A DNA stretch of 64,000 bases, from contig JAKZAP010000008.1 in assembly GCA_023053575.1 (NCBI GenBank), forward strand, positions 8,358,034 through 8,422,033, in the 5' to 3' direction. The position numbers and the translations under genes were made by a program. Numbering within the stretch: the stretch's first letter is position 1; every line of letters starts with the position of its first letter. The notes under the pieces are model-generated. The model saw only the letters and a list, made by a program, of their open reading frames with translations. It was not told the origin of the DNA and searched no databases. The DNA comes from Branchinecta lynchi. Its lineage: Eukaryota; Arthropoda; Branchiopoda; Anostraca; Branchinectidae. Positions 12,467-23,157 of the stretch are shown here, piece after piece.

Positions 12467-14594
12467 GTAAGAAATATAGCAATACTGTACTATTGATGGC
12501 CATGTAGACCCGGAGATTTTGGGGTTTGACGACAGAAAGCTACATATAGTGTTTACCAGTAAGTAAGATGGAACCTGTCTTTTAAAAAATCTACTTGGAT
12601 GCTTTTTTTCTGAAATTTGCCTTTCATGTCTGTTACATGATAGAATGAAGTATATATTTTGCTGAGTGATGTTGTGCATGGTTATACAGAACCTAAAGCA
12701 TACGGTATTACTTATATACTTCAGTTTCACTTGTAAGCAGAATAAGGATATCTGTTGAATTGCTTAGTGACAATAGTGGGGTATTTTTGGGCTATGCTGT
12801 CTTATTTCAAGATTATTGGTATGTGCAGGTTATTGCGCTTCCTATATTGCCCCAGAAAGCTTATTAGAAATGGAGTTTATTTCTTCATTTTTAGGGCTAG
12901 GCCTATTTTATGGAAATAATTAACTTTTTTTTTAGCTCCTTGTCTTTCCTGTACATAAGGGATTTCCCTACGGCATACTTGTGTGCCATTTATTTAATCT
13001 GTGGGGTAGGCCAGACACTCCAGCCGAAACTCAGGCCACAAAGGGCCCATTGTCTCAATCCCACAATTCACAGTTGATGGAGATACATCACTCTATAATA
13101 CAATTGATGAAAACATCACTCTATTAAATAATTGATAACAAAACATCACTAATTCTACCGCTTTTTGTCGCGTTCTTACCTCAAAACCTGTCTAGCCTCC
13201 CTGTCAACTGAAGGTACCTGGACAGTTCCTTTAATCTCGCTTTTCTGACTACCTTGTGGAAATAAACATTCGGAGAGTGGAAAGCTTCCAGACGTTGCCT
13301 TTTCCATGCTGGGCACTCTTGAACAAAGTGGATATTTGTCTCTTCATCTACACCGCATTTGGTACATATTGGAGACTCAATTTTTCTTGTATTTGGATTA
13401 TCTTTTCCAAGGTTTCCAATTCCAGTAACAACCTGGATGATTCCCCGAATTTCATATTTTTTCATGGCGATTAGCCTTCTTGTCAGCGCCTCGTTGCGCG
13501 TGGGTATTAAACTTCGCGTTTCTTGACAGTCCACGCGGTTTTTCCACGTTTGGTCTACCTGTTTATTAATCCATTCCCGGATTTCTGTTTTCCACCCACT
13601 TTCTGAGATGGGAATGAAGGGCTCAGGTCCATATGCAACTCTTTTGGTAGCTTCCTTTGCTAGTGCATCGGCTTCCTCGTTCCCTGGATACCAGAGTGTC
13701 CCGGGACCCACATCAAAGTGATTTGATTTCCGTTATTTGCAACTGCGTTAATCTTATTAAAGCATTCCTTCTTCAAAAGCTGTTTGCTTTTCGGGGTTCA
13801 AGTGCTTTTAAGCAGGCTTGATTATCCGAAAATACAAAAATCTCTTCATTAATAGCTCCTTTATCCAGAAGACTATCAATAACTTGCAGAATAGCGAACA
13901 TCTCAGCCTGGTAAACTGACGAGAACTCCCCCAGGTGAGTGAGCAGCCTCTCTGGCTCTACATTTGTTTCAAACAGTATAGATGCTGCTCATGTCATCTC
14001 ATTAAATCGCGAGCCGTCAGTTTAGCATCGGATCACTTCTGGATTAGTTAAACTTTCCAGAAATCTTAAGGTCTCGGACCTTGTCTCAATTTTCACTTCG
14101 AAACTTGTGTGCCATACACCATACACCCACAGGTTTAACCTAGCGAAAACGCCGTTATTTTTTTGGGGGGGGGCTGTAATTTCAGATGTCTGAAAATAAA
14201 AATAAAATCCAGATAGAATCTGAAGAAATAGATATGTTCTTGCCGTTCTGTACTATAAGGATCGTCAGCTGTATTTCTGTCTGGTTGGTATAGTTCCTTA
14301 TTTTATTAGTTGGAGTTTAGTTTACAGCTGAAATTGGATTTCTGCCAAATTCAAACCACAAAATCGAAAATCACCTGTTAGTCGCAAATTCTCGTTGGTC
14401 GTGGAAACACACTAGTGGGCTACAAACGACTGCAGAAATACTTCTTTGAACCACACCAGGGCCACAAATTCTTTGTGGAATTGCGGAAAAACGCCTATAG
14501 GGATACTGCAGTGTTTGACCCAGTTCCAGCACTTGGTACTGAAGGACGCAGGAATCCTCCAGTTTTGCAAGAGTGCATACATCTTGTCTTCTAG
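12467..14594 (+). other. VPS51 intron 1
   Basis: GT-AG intron of about 2.1 kb (gtaaga to tcttctag). It holds an antisense LINE 3' fragment (13150-14110). The rest is unremarkable, with a G-run near 14165. Confidence 0.8.
13150..14110 (-). pseudogene. LINE fragment: RNase H and C terminus
   Basis: The minus strand encodes the end of a non-LTR retrotransposon ORF2 with an RNase H domain. Around 13800-13930 the frame reads YQAEMFAILQVIDSLL and VFSDNQACLKAL, carrying the catalytic Glu and Asp region. A second frame at 13181-13711 continues with GNEEADALAKEA, the final RNase H motif. A Cys-rich tail (CTKCGVDEETNIHFVQECP) follows, typical of I/R1/Jockey-like elements. The two parts are in different frames, so the copy is broken, and no RT domain is present, so it is 5'-truncated. 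It lies antisense inside VPS51 intron 1. Confidence 0.8.
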
Positions 14595-14729
14595 GAAAAC
14601 AATCTCAAGCAAATGATGGAAAAAGAATCCGAGCTTGTGAAGGAAATCCATACATTAGATTCGGAAATGCAGACCCTCGTTTATGAAAATTACAACAAGT
14701 TCATACTGGCCACGGACACTATAAGGCAG
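14595..14729 (+). CDS. VPS51: VPS51 exon 2
   Basis: Acceptor tcttctag before 14595 and donor ataaggcag|gtgaga. It encodes 45 residues including [20 protein letters not shown] and [12 protein letters not shown], the most conserved stretch of the Vps51/Vps67 family domain. In yeast and animals this N-terminal coiled-coil region binds partner GARP subunits. The exon joins exon 1 and exon 3 in phase 0 with no extra codons, which confirms the model. The frame stays open some way past the donor, but that extension is intron and is not part of the protein. Confidence 0.93.
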
Positions 14730-14852
14730 GTGAGAAATAAAGCAGTTCTTTTTGGTTCGTTTTACTCTGCCTTAGGCCTTTGTTGTTCATGGCATATTTC
14801 TGAAGCACACCTCATGTTTTTGAATGTCCTTCAGAAAAGCAAGTGCGATACC

Positions 14853-15155
14853 GAGCGTGTTCCACCCTGCTTACCGTCGTTACCACGCATGACGTCACGA
14901 ATTCTGGCTTTTTGCCGTCAAGGCTGGAACGATTTTTCTATTTTCCAGCAGAGTATCATGCCACGGGGGAATCTGACCAATCACGTTAGAGAGATGCGTA
15001 TTTACCGCGCTTACTGCGCCCCCGGGCATGGTAAGCAAATAGTTCTATTAGTTACTATTTCCAGAAGGTTGGAACGGTCAGCTAGGAACTTTTCGTGAGG
15101 TTGGAACGAAAATAGTAACTAATAATCACTATTGTTAGAAGGGTGGAACACGCTC
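14853..15155 (+). mobile_element. MITE M2 copy 1 (VPS51 intron 2)
   Basis: A 303-bp element bounded by a perfect 15-bp inverted repeat, GAGCGTGTTCCACCC on the left and its complement on the right. It has no coding capacity. A diverged copy in the opposite orientation lies at 17058-17339, so exon 3 is bracketed by inverted copies. Confidence 0.85.
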
Positions 15156-15311
15156 ATACTCGACCTGTAAATTGAAAGTCGCGAAACCGCAATAAATAGG
15201 AGAAGATAACTGTAGCCTTAGGCCCTTGCCATTCTGTACTAGAAGTATCCTCATTTTTTGTCTATCTGCTTAACAAGATAGCTCATTTTATTAAAGCATA
15301 ACTTCAAACAT

Positions 15312-15425
15312 CGAGGTTGATATCGTATTATAACAACGAGACGGCCATTGAAAATAACCTGTCCGAGCCTAAGGCGATATGTTTATATGGCCTTCGAGCT
15401 TGTTATTCTGATATCAACCGAGATG
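15312..15425. repeat. Short foldback around ggttgatatc
   Basis: The words tcgaggttgatatc and gatatcaaccgag are inverted copies separated by about 85 bases, together with ttataacaac against cttgttattc. This suggests a small MITE-like hairpin within intron 2. Confidence 0.5.
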
Positions 15426-16914
15426 AATGTATGTTAACTATTATAACTTTTTCGAACAGAATTTTTGTTAAGGTAGTAGCCTATTCAATCTTCTTAGGTA
15501 GTACTTATTTGGTAGTACTAAGACTGAAGCTAGTATAAATTAGCTGTTTAATCAGAACAAAATCAAGAAAAAAAAACAGTTGTAATTGCTCAATAGATGC
15601 CTTTTCGAGAGTAGAGGAAAATAAGTTGAAGTAAGTTGGAAGTAATAGTGTTTCAGTTCACGAGTTGCATTTTCAGCGGGAATGTGATTGTAACAAGGTA
15701 TGACCCAGGTTGGTTGGCTGTATAGGAAAGCAACATTTTCTTTCAGTTTTTGAACATAATTCTATAATTCTTTTCATTCTTTTTTTCTGTATTATTTTTT
15801 AGTGTTTTCTTGTTTTTCTTTCTGAAAGTGAAGTCTGTTATTTATTTTTTCGAGGTCAGGTTCTACTTGTCGGTAGTTGGGAAAAGTGCTTGATGATCTT
15901 CTCCGGAGGTTGACATGATATCGTACAACCTCCGCAAAATTTATTATCATGACAACTACCTTTGGGACATAGGAAGATATAAATTACATACCTGTTAGAG
16001 AAAAGTTATTATATATTATTCATTTTATAATTCATTCATTTTGTTCTTTTGGATTTTATTATTTGGATAAAATCACTTCGAGAGTTGTTTGTAAAATTTA
16101 AGCCACAGTGCGAGACAAAATAACCTCATTGGTTGCAGAAACAGACTTTTAGGCCTCACAAACGATCGTGGAATCGTTCTTTTCGGTGTCGACTAAACCT
16201 CAGCTGATTAACCGAGGCTCGTGACGTCGCTCGTGAAGTCTGTATTTTCTATTTACTAACGGAATTGATTGTCCCTAGAACCGTTTATAAATGTAAACGC
16301 GTCGGGAGCCTCGCTGGTCTCTCGGCTCTATACATATAGATACACAAATATATGCTGAAACATTAATTTAATCGAATTTGCCTATTTCTTTCATGACGTC
16401 ACTACATCGCCACGGGCCTCGGATAACAGGCTAAGGTTAAGTTTACAACTTCTATTCGAGCCACATCCGCTTTGAGAGATCGTTGTAAAAGGCCTTTATT
16501 GATGCATTTGCTAAAGTGGGGGGGGGGGGGGGGGTGCAAAGGGGCGGTCTAGTGGACCTTGCTTCTGCCGTGTGTGTGGTTGTGTGGATGAGTATTTGTT
16601 TTATTTTCTACGTGTGGAGTTGAATGATATGAGAGTTGAAATATTTGGGGAGCGAGTTTTATGATTTATTAGAAGAGTTTTTTTGTTTTTTTTATGCGAT
16701 TGCCCTTGGTCTTTTAGTACTGTATATCGTATCATATCATGCGGACGAGCAGCTGACCGGCAGTGGTGATTATTTTCCAACTGTTTATTAGGGCATATAA
16801 GTCTCTCTCTACGATTGCGTCTTTTACTTTATTGCATTTGTTCCAGAGTTACTTTCTATCTTATGTGGGTGAAGTGGTTTATTACTCGTGAACATTTTTT
16901 TTTTTTTTTTACAG
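15426..16914 (+). other. Rest of VPS51 intron 2
   Basis: Non-coding. It includes an AT-rich stretch (15540-16080), a segment with several CpG-containing words (16140-16480) and a G-run at 16517-16533. It ends in a long T-tract and acag acceptor (16890-16914). Confidence 0.6.
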
Positions 16915-17016
16915 ATGACTACTGACTTTAAACAGATGGAAGATGAGATGAACTTGCTTGCTACGAAAATGGATGACCTAAGCAGTTTTTCTGTCAACAT
17001 AACAAGCAGACTGGAG
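16915..17016 (+). CDS. VPS51: VPS51 exon 3
   Basis: A 102-base exon with a textbook acceptor (T-tract then acag) and donor ctggag|gtaatt. It encodes 34 residues beginning MTTDFKQMEDEMNLLATKMD, the heptad-rich continuation of the Vps51 domain, where homologues also have a Phe-x-x-Met-Glu-Asp-Glu-Met pattern. Both junctions are phase 0. The exon is too short to stand out as an ORF and was found by following the VPS51 frame. Inverted M2 copies flank it, the downstream copy starting about 40 bp after the donor. Confidence 0.93.
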
Positions 17017-17057
17017 GTAATTAATTTGTTCTTGGCTTGGAGAAATGCCCCTATTTA

Positions 17058-17339
17058 GAGCTTGTTCCATCCTTCTAACAATAGTAACAAGTAGTTACTA
17101 TTTTCGCTCCAACCTCATGAAGTTACTAAGCTAACTGCTAACCAACCTCGATATTTGCTTACCACGCTTGGGAGCGTAGTAGGCATGGTAAGTACGATCT
17201 CTGTGACGGGGTTGGTCCGATTAGCCCGTGGTACGATGTTTTGCCGAAAATAGACAAATTCCTTTCAGCCTTGACGTCAAGAAGCCAGGATTTGTGACAT
17301 CATGCGTAGTAACTATGGTAAGTAGGTTGGAACACGCTC
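17058..17339 (-). mobile_element. MITE M2 copy 2 (VPS51 intron 3)
   Basis: Bounded by gagcttgttccatcc on the left and aggttggaacacgctc on the right. Its sequence is the diverged reverse complement of copy 1 (the ttgacgtcaa and catgatgtca-like words occur in mirrored order). Non-coding. Confidence 0.8.
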
Positions 17340-18182
17340 TTAGTCTGCTCTACCCCTGGCTCACACTGTTTGGACTCCATGCTAAATTCTGCATTTCTGT
17401 AGCACACGACTCGGAACTGAACATTGTCGGAAGCTTTGAAGTAATTCATTGCATGGTTTTTAAATTGTGCGAACTGCTGCAACTAGGAGAACTAGTGTTT
17501 AGATTTTGTCGAACGTAACAGATCCAGCGCAGAATTAGATTATGAGGCGTATCTTACTGATCTATTGGTTAGCAATACAAGGCCATTGAACACCAATCTG
17601 GGGACGCTATCTCTGTCTAATTTGTGTTGTGCTGGTCTTGTTCTTGGATATTCCTGGCGTGTACCTGGGATACTACCCTCGAATAGTACCCGGGCACGCC
17701 CGTCGGCGTGCGTGGGTCGTTGTCAGTGGTACTCCTTTTGGTTCAGTTTCAGTTTTTCGGAATCAAGATACAAACCGTGACTTGATGCCAAACCGCATGT
17801 GTAATGGAATTTTTCATCCATCGTTCAGGAAAGAGAATATTATGGAGTATATAGAAAAAAAGAGTAGAAACAACACAGAAATAGATCACACAACAAAGAA
17901 AAACAAAAGGGCAAATCACAAAGAGAAAAATCACACTTACAGTTCAAAAAATGTCATAAAACAATCCCTTTCCACTCATAGCAGGTCTGATTGCATTTAG
18001 TCGTTGACATAGATCTTCGAGCTTCCGAATGGGGTCACCGATACCGTATTTCATGGTCATGTAGGTATTGTGCGTCCAAGGAGGATGACAAAGAAGGTAT
18101 TTTGCGAATTTAAAGCAAATCCGTTTAATTTTTAGTCGAGTCTCAAATAAATATAAGGTTGTCGATCACATCCTACTTTAAA
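17340..18182. other. VPS51 intron 3, left part
   Basis: No gene or repeat I can define. It contains an A-rich stretch at 17840-17960. Confidence 0.4.
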
Positions 18183-18412
18183 AATCAATCAATCAATCAA
18201 TCAATCAATATTTTATTTCCGCCAAAGATAGCGAGTAAAAAAGAAATTAATAGACACTGACAAATTTCAGCTAAACACTATAACTCAAAAACTGCCAAAA
18301 GATAGCCTAACTACACTGCCGAAAATACTTAAAACTTATCTACAATTTAATTACAGTTTAATAACTGACAAATTGAAAATAAAAAAAACAAAAACAAAAA
18401 AGAATAAAAATA

Positions 18413-21040
18413 TCATTCACGAAAAAACCTGCACAGGTTATGTTGGAGACCTGAAAAATTTGATACAACCCGTTGAAGTTTCTTATTCATTATAATAAGC
18501 GGATCTTTAAGATTATAGTATTCCATCATTTGCGTGTTAGAAAAATAACGAGAAAATCGGCATAAAAACTTTCCAAATTTAAAAAATGACGTTTTCATAT
18601 GCGTTAAATTGCTAAGGGTAAAATACGGTAAAAGGGGAGAAGCAATTAAAATTTGAGGTAAAACAGCTGTATTAAAAATTCGCGACAAAGATTTTCTTGT
18701 CAAAAGCTCTCGGAGAGAAACGAGAGCACCAAAAGAGCAAGAAATTCGTGCATCTACAGCCTTTACAATAAAAGCACGAGTTGAAGAAAGCGTCGTCCCG
18801 TAAATAAGACCAAGATACTTAATAAAATCAGTAGCCATAACCCTATGCTGACCAATACAAATATTTTCATGCTGGTTTTCACATGACTTAGAACCAAAAA
18901 TAATAAACTGACATTTTTCAGGTTTTAACCGAAGGCCATGCTTATTTAAAAAACAAAAAATAAAATCAACATTACGTTGTAGAGAAAAACGAGACCGACT
19001 TAAAAGGAGGATGTCATCCGCGTAAGCGATCCAAGAAACAAAAATACCAGAAGCATCAACAAAAGAAGTCTTGAGTTGATCCAAACACAAAGCTAGTGTT
19101 ATATTGAAAATAAAAGGGGAAAGCACACTACCTTGCCGGACACCTCGTTTAACAACGACATCATAACCAGAAAAAGATCCCTTCCAAAAAACTCTTACTT
19201 TAGATAGTTTATACCACTGGTGTAACACTAGAACAATTTTCGTAGGGACTCTGTTCTTAAGTAGCGCATACATCGCCCAAGAATGCAAAATACTATCATA
19301 TGCAGCAGCAATATCCAAAGCAAGGGCATAAACCTTTTTAAAAGGAGAACAAAAAGAAAGAATACGGGAAAGAACTGAATGAGCCAAATCACAGTTTAAC
19401 TTTTTCCGGAACCCAATTTGATTTAACCCATGATTACAGCCCTCAAAATACGGCAATAAAACTAGTTCAAAAAGTTTACTCATCTGGCATGATGTCGTTA
19501 TAGGGCGGTATGAAGAGCACTCGTTTAACTTACCACCTCTCTTTAGAAGGGGGCGTGTAGTTGACTGACAAAAACTTCGAGGGATAAAACCAGTACGAAT
19601 AATAAGAGTAAATAAAAGGGCAATAAAATAAATAGCTAAAGGCGATGACCATTTCAGAAGTCGCGAATTCACACCATCATGGTCCTCAGAATGCTTCGAC
19701 TTTAATTTCTTTAGGGCCGTAGTAACCTCCGCAGTTGAAATAGGCACTTCCGTCAGAACATGAGAAGCAAGTTCTGAGCGAAAATTATCTTCCAATCTCT
19801 CATTATCAATCGGATCATGTATTGAAAAAAGAGATGAGAAATGCTGGATCCAATCACTATCTGATAATAAACTTTTATCTTCAGGGGAAACATTATTACT
19901 CTTCATTTTAGAAACAAAATTACATAAACCATTAGGGTTTCCCGAAATTTTCCAAGCAATCTCATCCCTTATAAAATCATTGTGAGAACGCAGTTCATTT
20001 CTAAAAGCACTTTTTGATAACTTCATTGCATTGAAAAAAGGACCAGATCGTGGTTTACCTGCTATTTTCCACAAATGAAAATCATTTTTAGCATTTTTAT
20101 TAGCATTTAGTAATATAGGGTTAAGATTCCAACCAAACTTACGCGTACCGGGAACAGAAGAAACAATATCAAAAGTAGAATGTGCACCCACTTTTAGAGA
20201 GTGGATAATTTCACCATACAATATATCAATACTAGTCTGGTCTGGCTCTGGGTCTACAACTATCTTATTCAAAAGAAGATCCGATTTTTCATGAAAACGT
20301 GAAACCTTTGACTTATCCCACCGCAGATTACGAACAGCAGAACGAGCTTTGCAATGGTGGATAACACAAGATATTGGATCAACAGTAACAAGTGAAAAAC
20401 TTAAATAAAGATGATCACTAATTTGATAATCATATCCAACATGCACACATTCGGGTACTACAGAGTGACTAGATGCTAAAACATGATCCAGATTTGAAAA
20501 AGAACCAGAAATATGAATAAAAGTAGCATCGGAATCTTTCGGAGCTAAGAAATAAGAAGAAAAAATCGATAAAAAAGTAGAAGAACGAGAATCCAAACAA
20601 TTTGTAAGATCGCAATTCAGATCACCAGTCAAAAGCCAATCCGACCCCCCTGGTAGACTATTATAAACCTGCATAAGCTCAGCACACGCAAACGAAAAAT
20701 TAAAATCAGAGACGGGAGTACGGTAATTCGTAGGTAAATAGCAGTTCAAAACAAACGTATTAAAGATCTTAACTACTAAAAAATGTTGCGAAGAATTAAA
20801 AACACTAGACTCAAACGAATTACGGACGTAAGTGCAGATACCCCCGGATGGGCGCCCACCAGTAGGTGCTGCAGGAACAAAAAAGCAATGGTGATCCGCA
20901 GAAAGAGAACTTAAAACACCAGCGGAAAAATCAAGCAAATGGTGTTCCTGCAAACAAAGTACATCCGAGATAGACAGTAAATGCCGTAATACGTGGGTTT
21001 TATCTGACACACCGTTAACATTAAACGAAATAGCTTTCAA
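18413..21040 (-). CDS. LINE ORF2: endonuclease-reverse transcriptase
   Basis: An uninterrupted 875-residue protein. The N-terminal third is an APE-type endonuclease: SFNVNGVSDK and LCLQEHHLLD at residues 5-35, GGRPSGGICTYVRNSF, LLTGDLNCD (catalytic Asp and Asn) and ISDHLYLSF (catalytic His). The reverse transcriptase follows, with the LALDIAAAYDS region, KRGVRQGSVLSPFIFN and the active-site box AYADDILLL. The protein nicks target DNA and primes cDNA synthesis from it. It ends without an RNase H domain. ORF1 stops 5 bp upstream of its ATG, so ORF2 is probably translated by reinitiation. The clade looks Jockey/I/CR1-like, but I cannot fix it without a tree. An intact ORF suggests a young insertion. 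Confidence 0.9.
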   Translation of the reverse strand: MKAISFNVNGVSDKTHVLRHLLSISDVLCLQEHHLLDFSAGVLSSLSADHHCFFVPAAPTGGRPSGGICTYVRNSFESSVFNSSQHFLVVKIFNTFVLNCYLPTNYRTPVSDFNFSFACAELMQVYNSLPGGSDWLLTGDLNCDLTNCLDSRSSTFLSIFSSYFLAPKDSDATFIHISGSFSNLDHVLASSHSVVPECVHVGYDYQISDHLYLSFSLVTVDPISCVIHHCKARSAVRNLRWDKSKVSRFHEKSDLLLNKIVVDPEPDQTSIDILYGEIIHSLKVGAHSTFDIVSSVPGTRKFGWNLNPILLNANKNAKNDFHLWKIAGKPRSGPFFNAMKLSKSAFRNELRSHNDFIRDEIAWKISGNPNGLCNFVSKMKSNNVSPEDKSLLSDSDWIQHFSSLFSIHDPIDNERLEDNFRSELASHVLTEVPISTAEVTTALKKLKSKHSEDHDGVNSRLLKWSSPLAIYFIALLFTLIIRTGFIPRSFCQSTTRPLLKRGGKLNECSSYRPITTSCQMSKLFELVLLPYFEGCNHGLNQIGFRKKLNCDLAHSVLSRILSFCSPFKKVYALALDIAAAYDSILHSWAMYALLKNRVPTKIVLVLHQWYKLSKVRVFWKGSFSGYDVVVKRGVRQGSVLSPFIFNITLALCLDQLKTSFVDASGIFVSWIAYADDILLLSRSRFSLQRNVDFIFCFLNKHGLRLKPEKCQFIIFGSKSCENQHENICIGQHRVMATDFIKYLGLIYGTTLSSTRAFIVKAVDARISCSFGALVSLRELLTRKSLSRIFNTAVLPQILIASPLLPYFTLSNLTHMKTSFFKFGKFLCRFSRYFSNTQMMEYYNLKDPLIIMNKKLQRVVSNFSGLQHNLCRFFRE

Positions 21041-21045
21041 AGAAG

Positions 21046-21426
21046 TTATTTTGACGAGGAGAGCTTAGCTTTCTCTCGGAGAATCTTGCAACGCAGACTG
21101 AAGCTATGATGATCATTCAAACCGCAATGGACACATTTGGGATTCTTTTGACACTGATCGTCAACCGAACTAACGTGGCCAGTTTCCGCGCACCTCGAAC
21201 ACCTTTCTGTCGCTGTACAATCTTTAGCAACGTGATCGAAAGAAAAGCACTTAAAACACATTTTTGGTACTTTGATAAAGTCTCTGACACGGAAATGTTC
21301 GTAACCGACGAAAAGTCCATGGCGAAGATAGAAAGACTGAACGTTCTTCGATTCAAACAACACTTTAAATGACCGTGACTTTCCGAGCTGCTTTAAATTC
21401 ACCACCCCAGCATTACCGGCCTTCAC
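21046..21426 (-). CDS. LINE ORF1 C-terminal fragment, zinc knuckles
   Basis: Encodes the end of the gag-like ORF1 protein, with three Cys-rich knuckles in a row: CFKCFSFDHVAKDC, CSRCAETGHVSSVDDQC and CVHCGLNDHHSFSLRC. The first is a canonical CX2CX4HX4C; the other two have longer spacing. Such proteins coat the LINE RNA in the ribonucleoprotein particle. The N-terminal half is missing because the element is 5'-truncated, and the first ATG of the frame (21426) is only the first internal Met. Confidence 0.85.
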   Translation of the reverse strand: MKAGNAGVVNLKQLGKSRSFKVLFESKNVQSFYLRHGLFVGYEHFRVRDFIKVPKMCFKCFSFDHVAKDCTATERCSRCAETGHVSSVDDQCQKNPKCVHCGLNDHHSFSLRCKILREKAKLSSSK

Positions 21427-21430
21427 CGAA

Positions 21431-21950
21431 TCAGTATCAAATTAAAAATCTGAAACAAAATAAACGCAGAAAACAAAAAACAAATCTCGTTCTTGAAAAA
21501 TGTGAACGAATTAATACGTAGGCTACAGTCGCCGAGTTTCTTGGCAGAGGGGAGCCGATTTGGAACTCGCATTGCACAAACTCCTTGCGGGAGCCCATAT
21601 TGGCGTCGGAAGAGAGGCGGGTAGAAGGACTTTAGACGTACGTCTTAACAAGGGTCAAGGTTATCTTTATTTACAAAAAAAATCTATCCTTCCCACTTTC
21701 TGCTGCTGAGAGCAGAGCTCGAGTGCACACGAAAAAAAAAATAAAACCAAATTAACTTAAACATGACGAATCATACCCAATAATACCCAATAAATAATCA
21801 TACAGCTAACCGAAAGCAAGGCCAAGGCACAGTCACAATTAAACAAAAATTATTATATAAATAAGAAATAAAAGTAGACAAGGATGAGAATGTCGATAGA
21901 CTTTATATAAATAAATAAATAAGAGAATAATGGAAAGTGAGAATCACTTA
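21431..21950. other. VPS51 intron 3, between repeats
   Basis: Non-coding, A-rich DNA with no recognised feature. Confidence 0.4.
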
Positions 21951-21951
21951 C

Positions 21952-22250
21952 CTAACTTCTTTTATTCTCGATCAGCATTCTTCTAAGCCGTGTTTTTATA
22001 GCAGCTATTCCTCCAGTTAAATCCATAATTAACTTCACACTCTCCCAGTAAAGAGGAATGAGATACCGAAGACAGAACCTGGACTTTTCGGTAACAACCC
22101 GAGGTATTAGCCTCTCACGTCTGTTGTGTAGTGTCTCAAGCCTACAATGGCTAAGCGGGAAACAGTAAGGCATTTTAGGTCCTCTATAAATAATCCTGAG
22201 ATAAACATATAAAGATAATATAAATATACTCTTGCTTTCTCGCTGTAGCC
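21952..22250 (-). pseudogene. LINE RT C-terminal fragment (minus)
   Basis: The minus frame reads LYVYLRIIYRG then CRLETLHNRRERLIPRVV. This is the pattern at the end of CR1/L2/RTE-like reverse transcriptases, an RIIY motif followed by LExLxxRR. Only the tail is present. It meets an oppositely oriented fragment at about 22250. Confidence 0.55.
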
Positions 22251-22254
22251 TTTG

Positions 22255-22530
22255 AACCGAATTTGGATCTTGAGACAAGAAGAACGAGCTTAGACTTAAA
22301 AACCCTCTTCCAGATAGTTCACGAGAATTTTGGGAACGTAAAAGACAAGCTTGTTCAAATAACTCCCCAAAGCAACACAAGGTCGCATAGTCTGCAGTTG
22401 GAGCCTGTGAAGATGAAGATTGCAAGATATAATTCTTACCATCATTCGTTCATACCCCGGGTCATCAGGATCTGGAACAAACTGCCATTTCCAGTCGAAA
22501 AGATGAAATAACTGGAAGCCTTCTCCAATA
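22255..22530 (+). pseudogene. LINE RT C-terminal fragment (plus)
   Basis: Reads DLETRRTSLDLKTLFQIVHENFG then SFIPRVIRIWNKLPFPVE and a stop at 22509-22511. The final motif (S-F-x-P-R-x-x-x-x-W-N-x-L-P) marks the last exon-like part of many CR1/L2 type RT proteins. It is a 5'-truncated relic with no catalytic domain. Confidence 0.7.
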
Positions 22531-22814
22531 GCCTAAACATAAAAATACGATATCTCGAGACTTTCAACGTAGGACGACTTTAAATGGCAATCGTGCCGCA
22601 GTCGATCCGCTCTTCGCCCTGCCATATCATTTTTCTTTTAACAAGTTGTCAGTTATGTAGAAATTTTGTATTGAGAGGCGTGAGGAATAAAATATTATTT
22701 ATTTAGAAGATATTGTACCGAGTTGTGTCGGCTCTGTGTGAATTTGGTTGTGTGGAAGGCTTATGTCACTATAGCTGATGTAAGCAGTAAAATAATGTCT
22801 TTAATCCTATATAG

Positions 22815-23075
22815 CCGAAAAGAGAAGAAGTGGCCCGACTATCCAATACTCACAGCTTACTCAAGAAGCTTCAGCATCTCTACGATCTTCCAACAAAGCT
22901 CAAAGCTAGTTTAGAGAGAAGAAACTTCAGTCAAGCTGTCACAGCTTATTTGAGATCCAAATCAGTCCTCCAGCAGTACAAAGAGATGCCTGCTTTCCAA
23001 GGAATCTATTCTGACTGCATGGCAACCCTGGAAGACCTTAAAGTTGCTATACGAACATCCTACGACAGTGACGAG
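22815..23075 (+). CDS. VPS51: VPS51 exon 4
   Basis: A 261-base exon (87 codons) with acceptor ctatatag and donor gacgag|gtacgt, in phase 0 on both sides. It encodes KREEVARLSNTHSLLKKLQ then LYDLPTKLKASLERRNFSQAV and LQQYKEMPAFQGIYSDC. Homologues have the same string of helices: a leucine-rich linker, a 'LP-x-x-L' turn, then a Gln-Tyr and Pro-x-Phe motif. This is the most diagnostic VPS51 region in the window. The intron after it is about 17.7 kb and contains the Polinton. Confidence 0.95.
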
Positions 23076-23157
23076 GTACGTTCAATGACGCTACGTCGTT
23101 CTCTATTCGGCTGTTTATTTTTGGTTCTCACAGGCTGTGTTGAATTAAAGTTTCTTT

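Larger units (their letters stand above)
18183..21430 (-). mobile_element. LINE retrotransposon, 5'-truncated
   Basis: A minus-strand non-LTR retrotransposon with, in order, the 3' part of ORF1, an intact ORF2, a short A/T-rich 3' UTR and a (TTGA/GATT)n tail at 18185-18210, the simple-repeat tail seen in several LINE clades. The 5' end is lost within ORF1 near 21430. I could not define a target-site duplication. It lies antisense in VPS51 intron 3. Confidence 0.85.
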
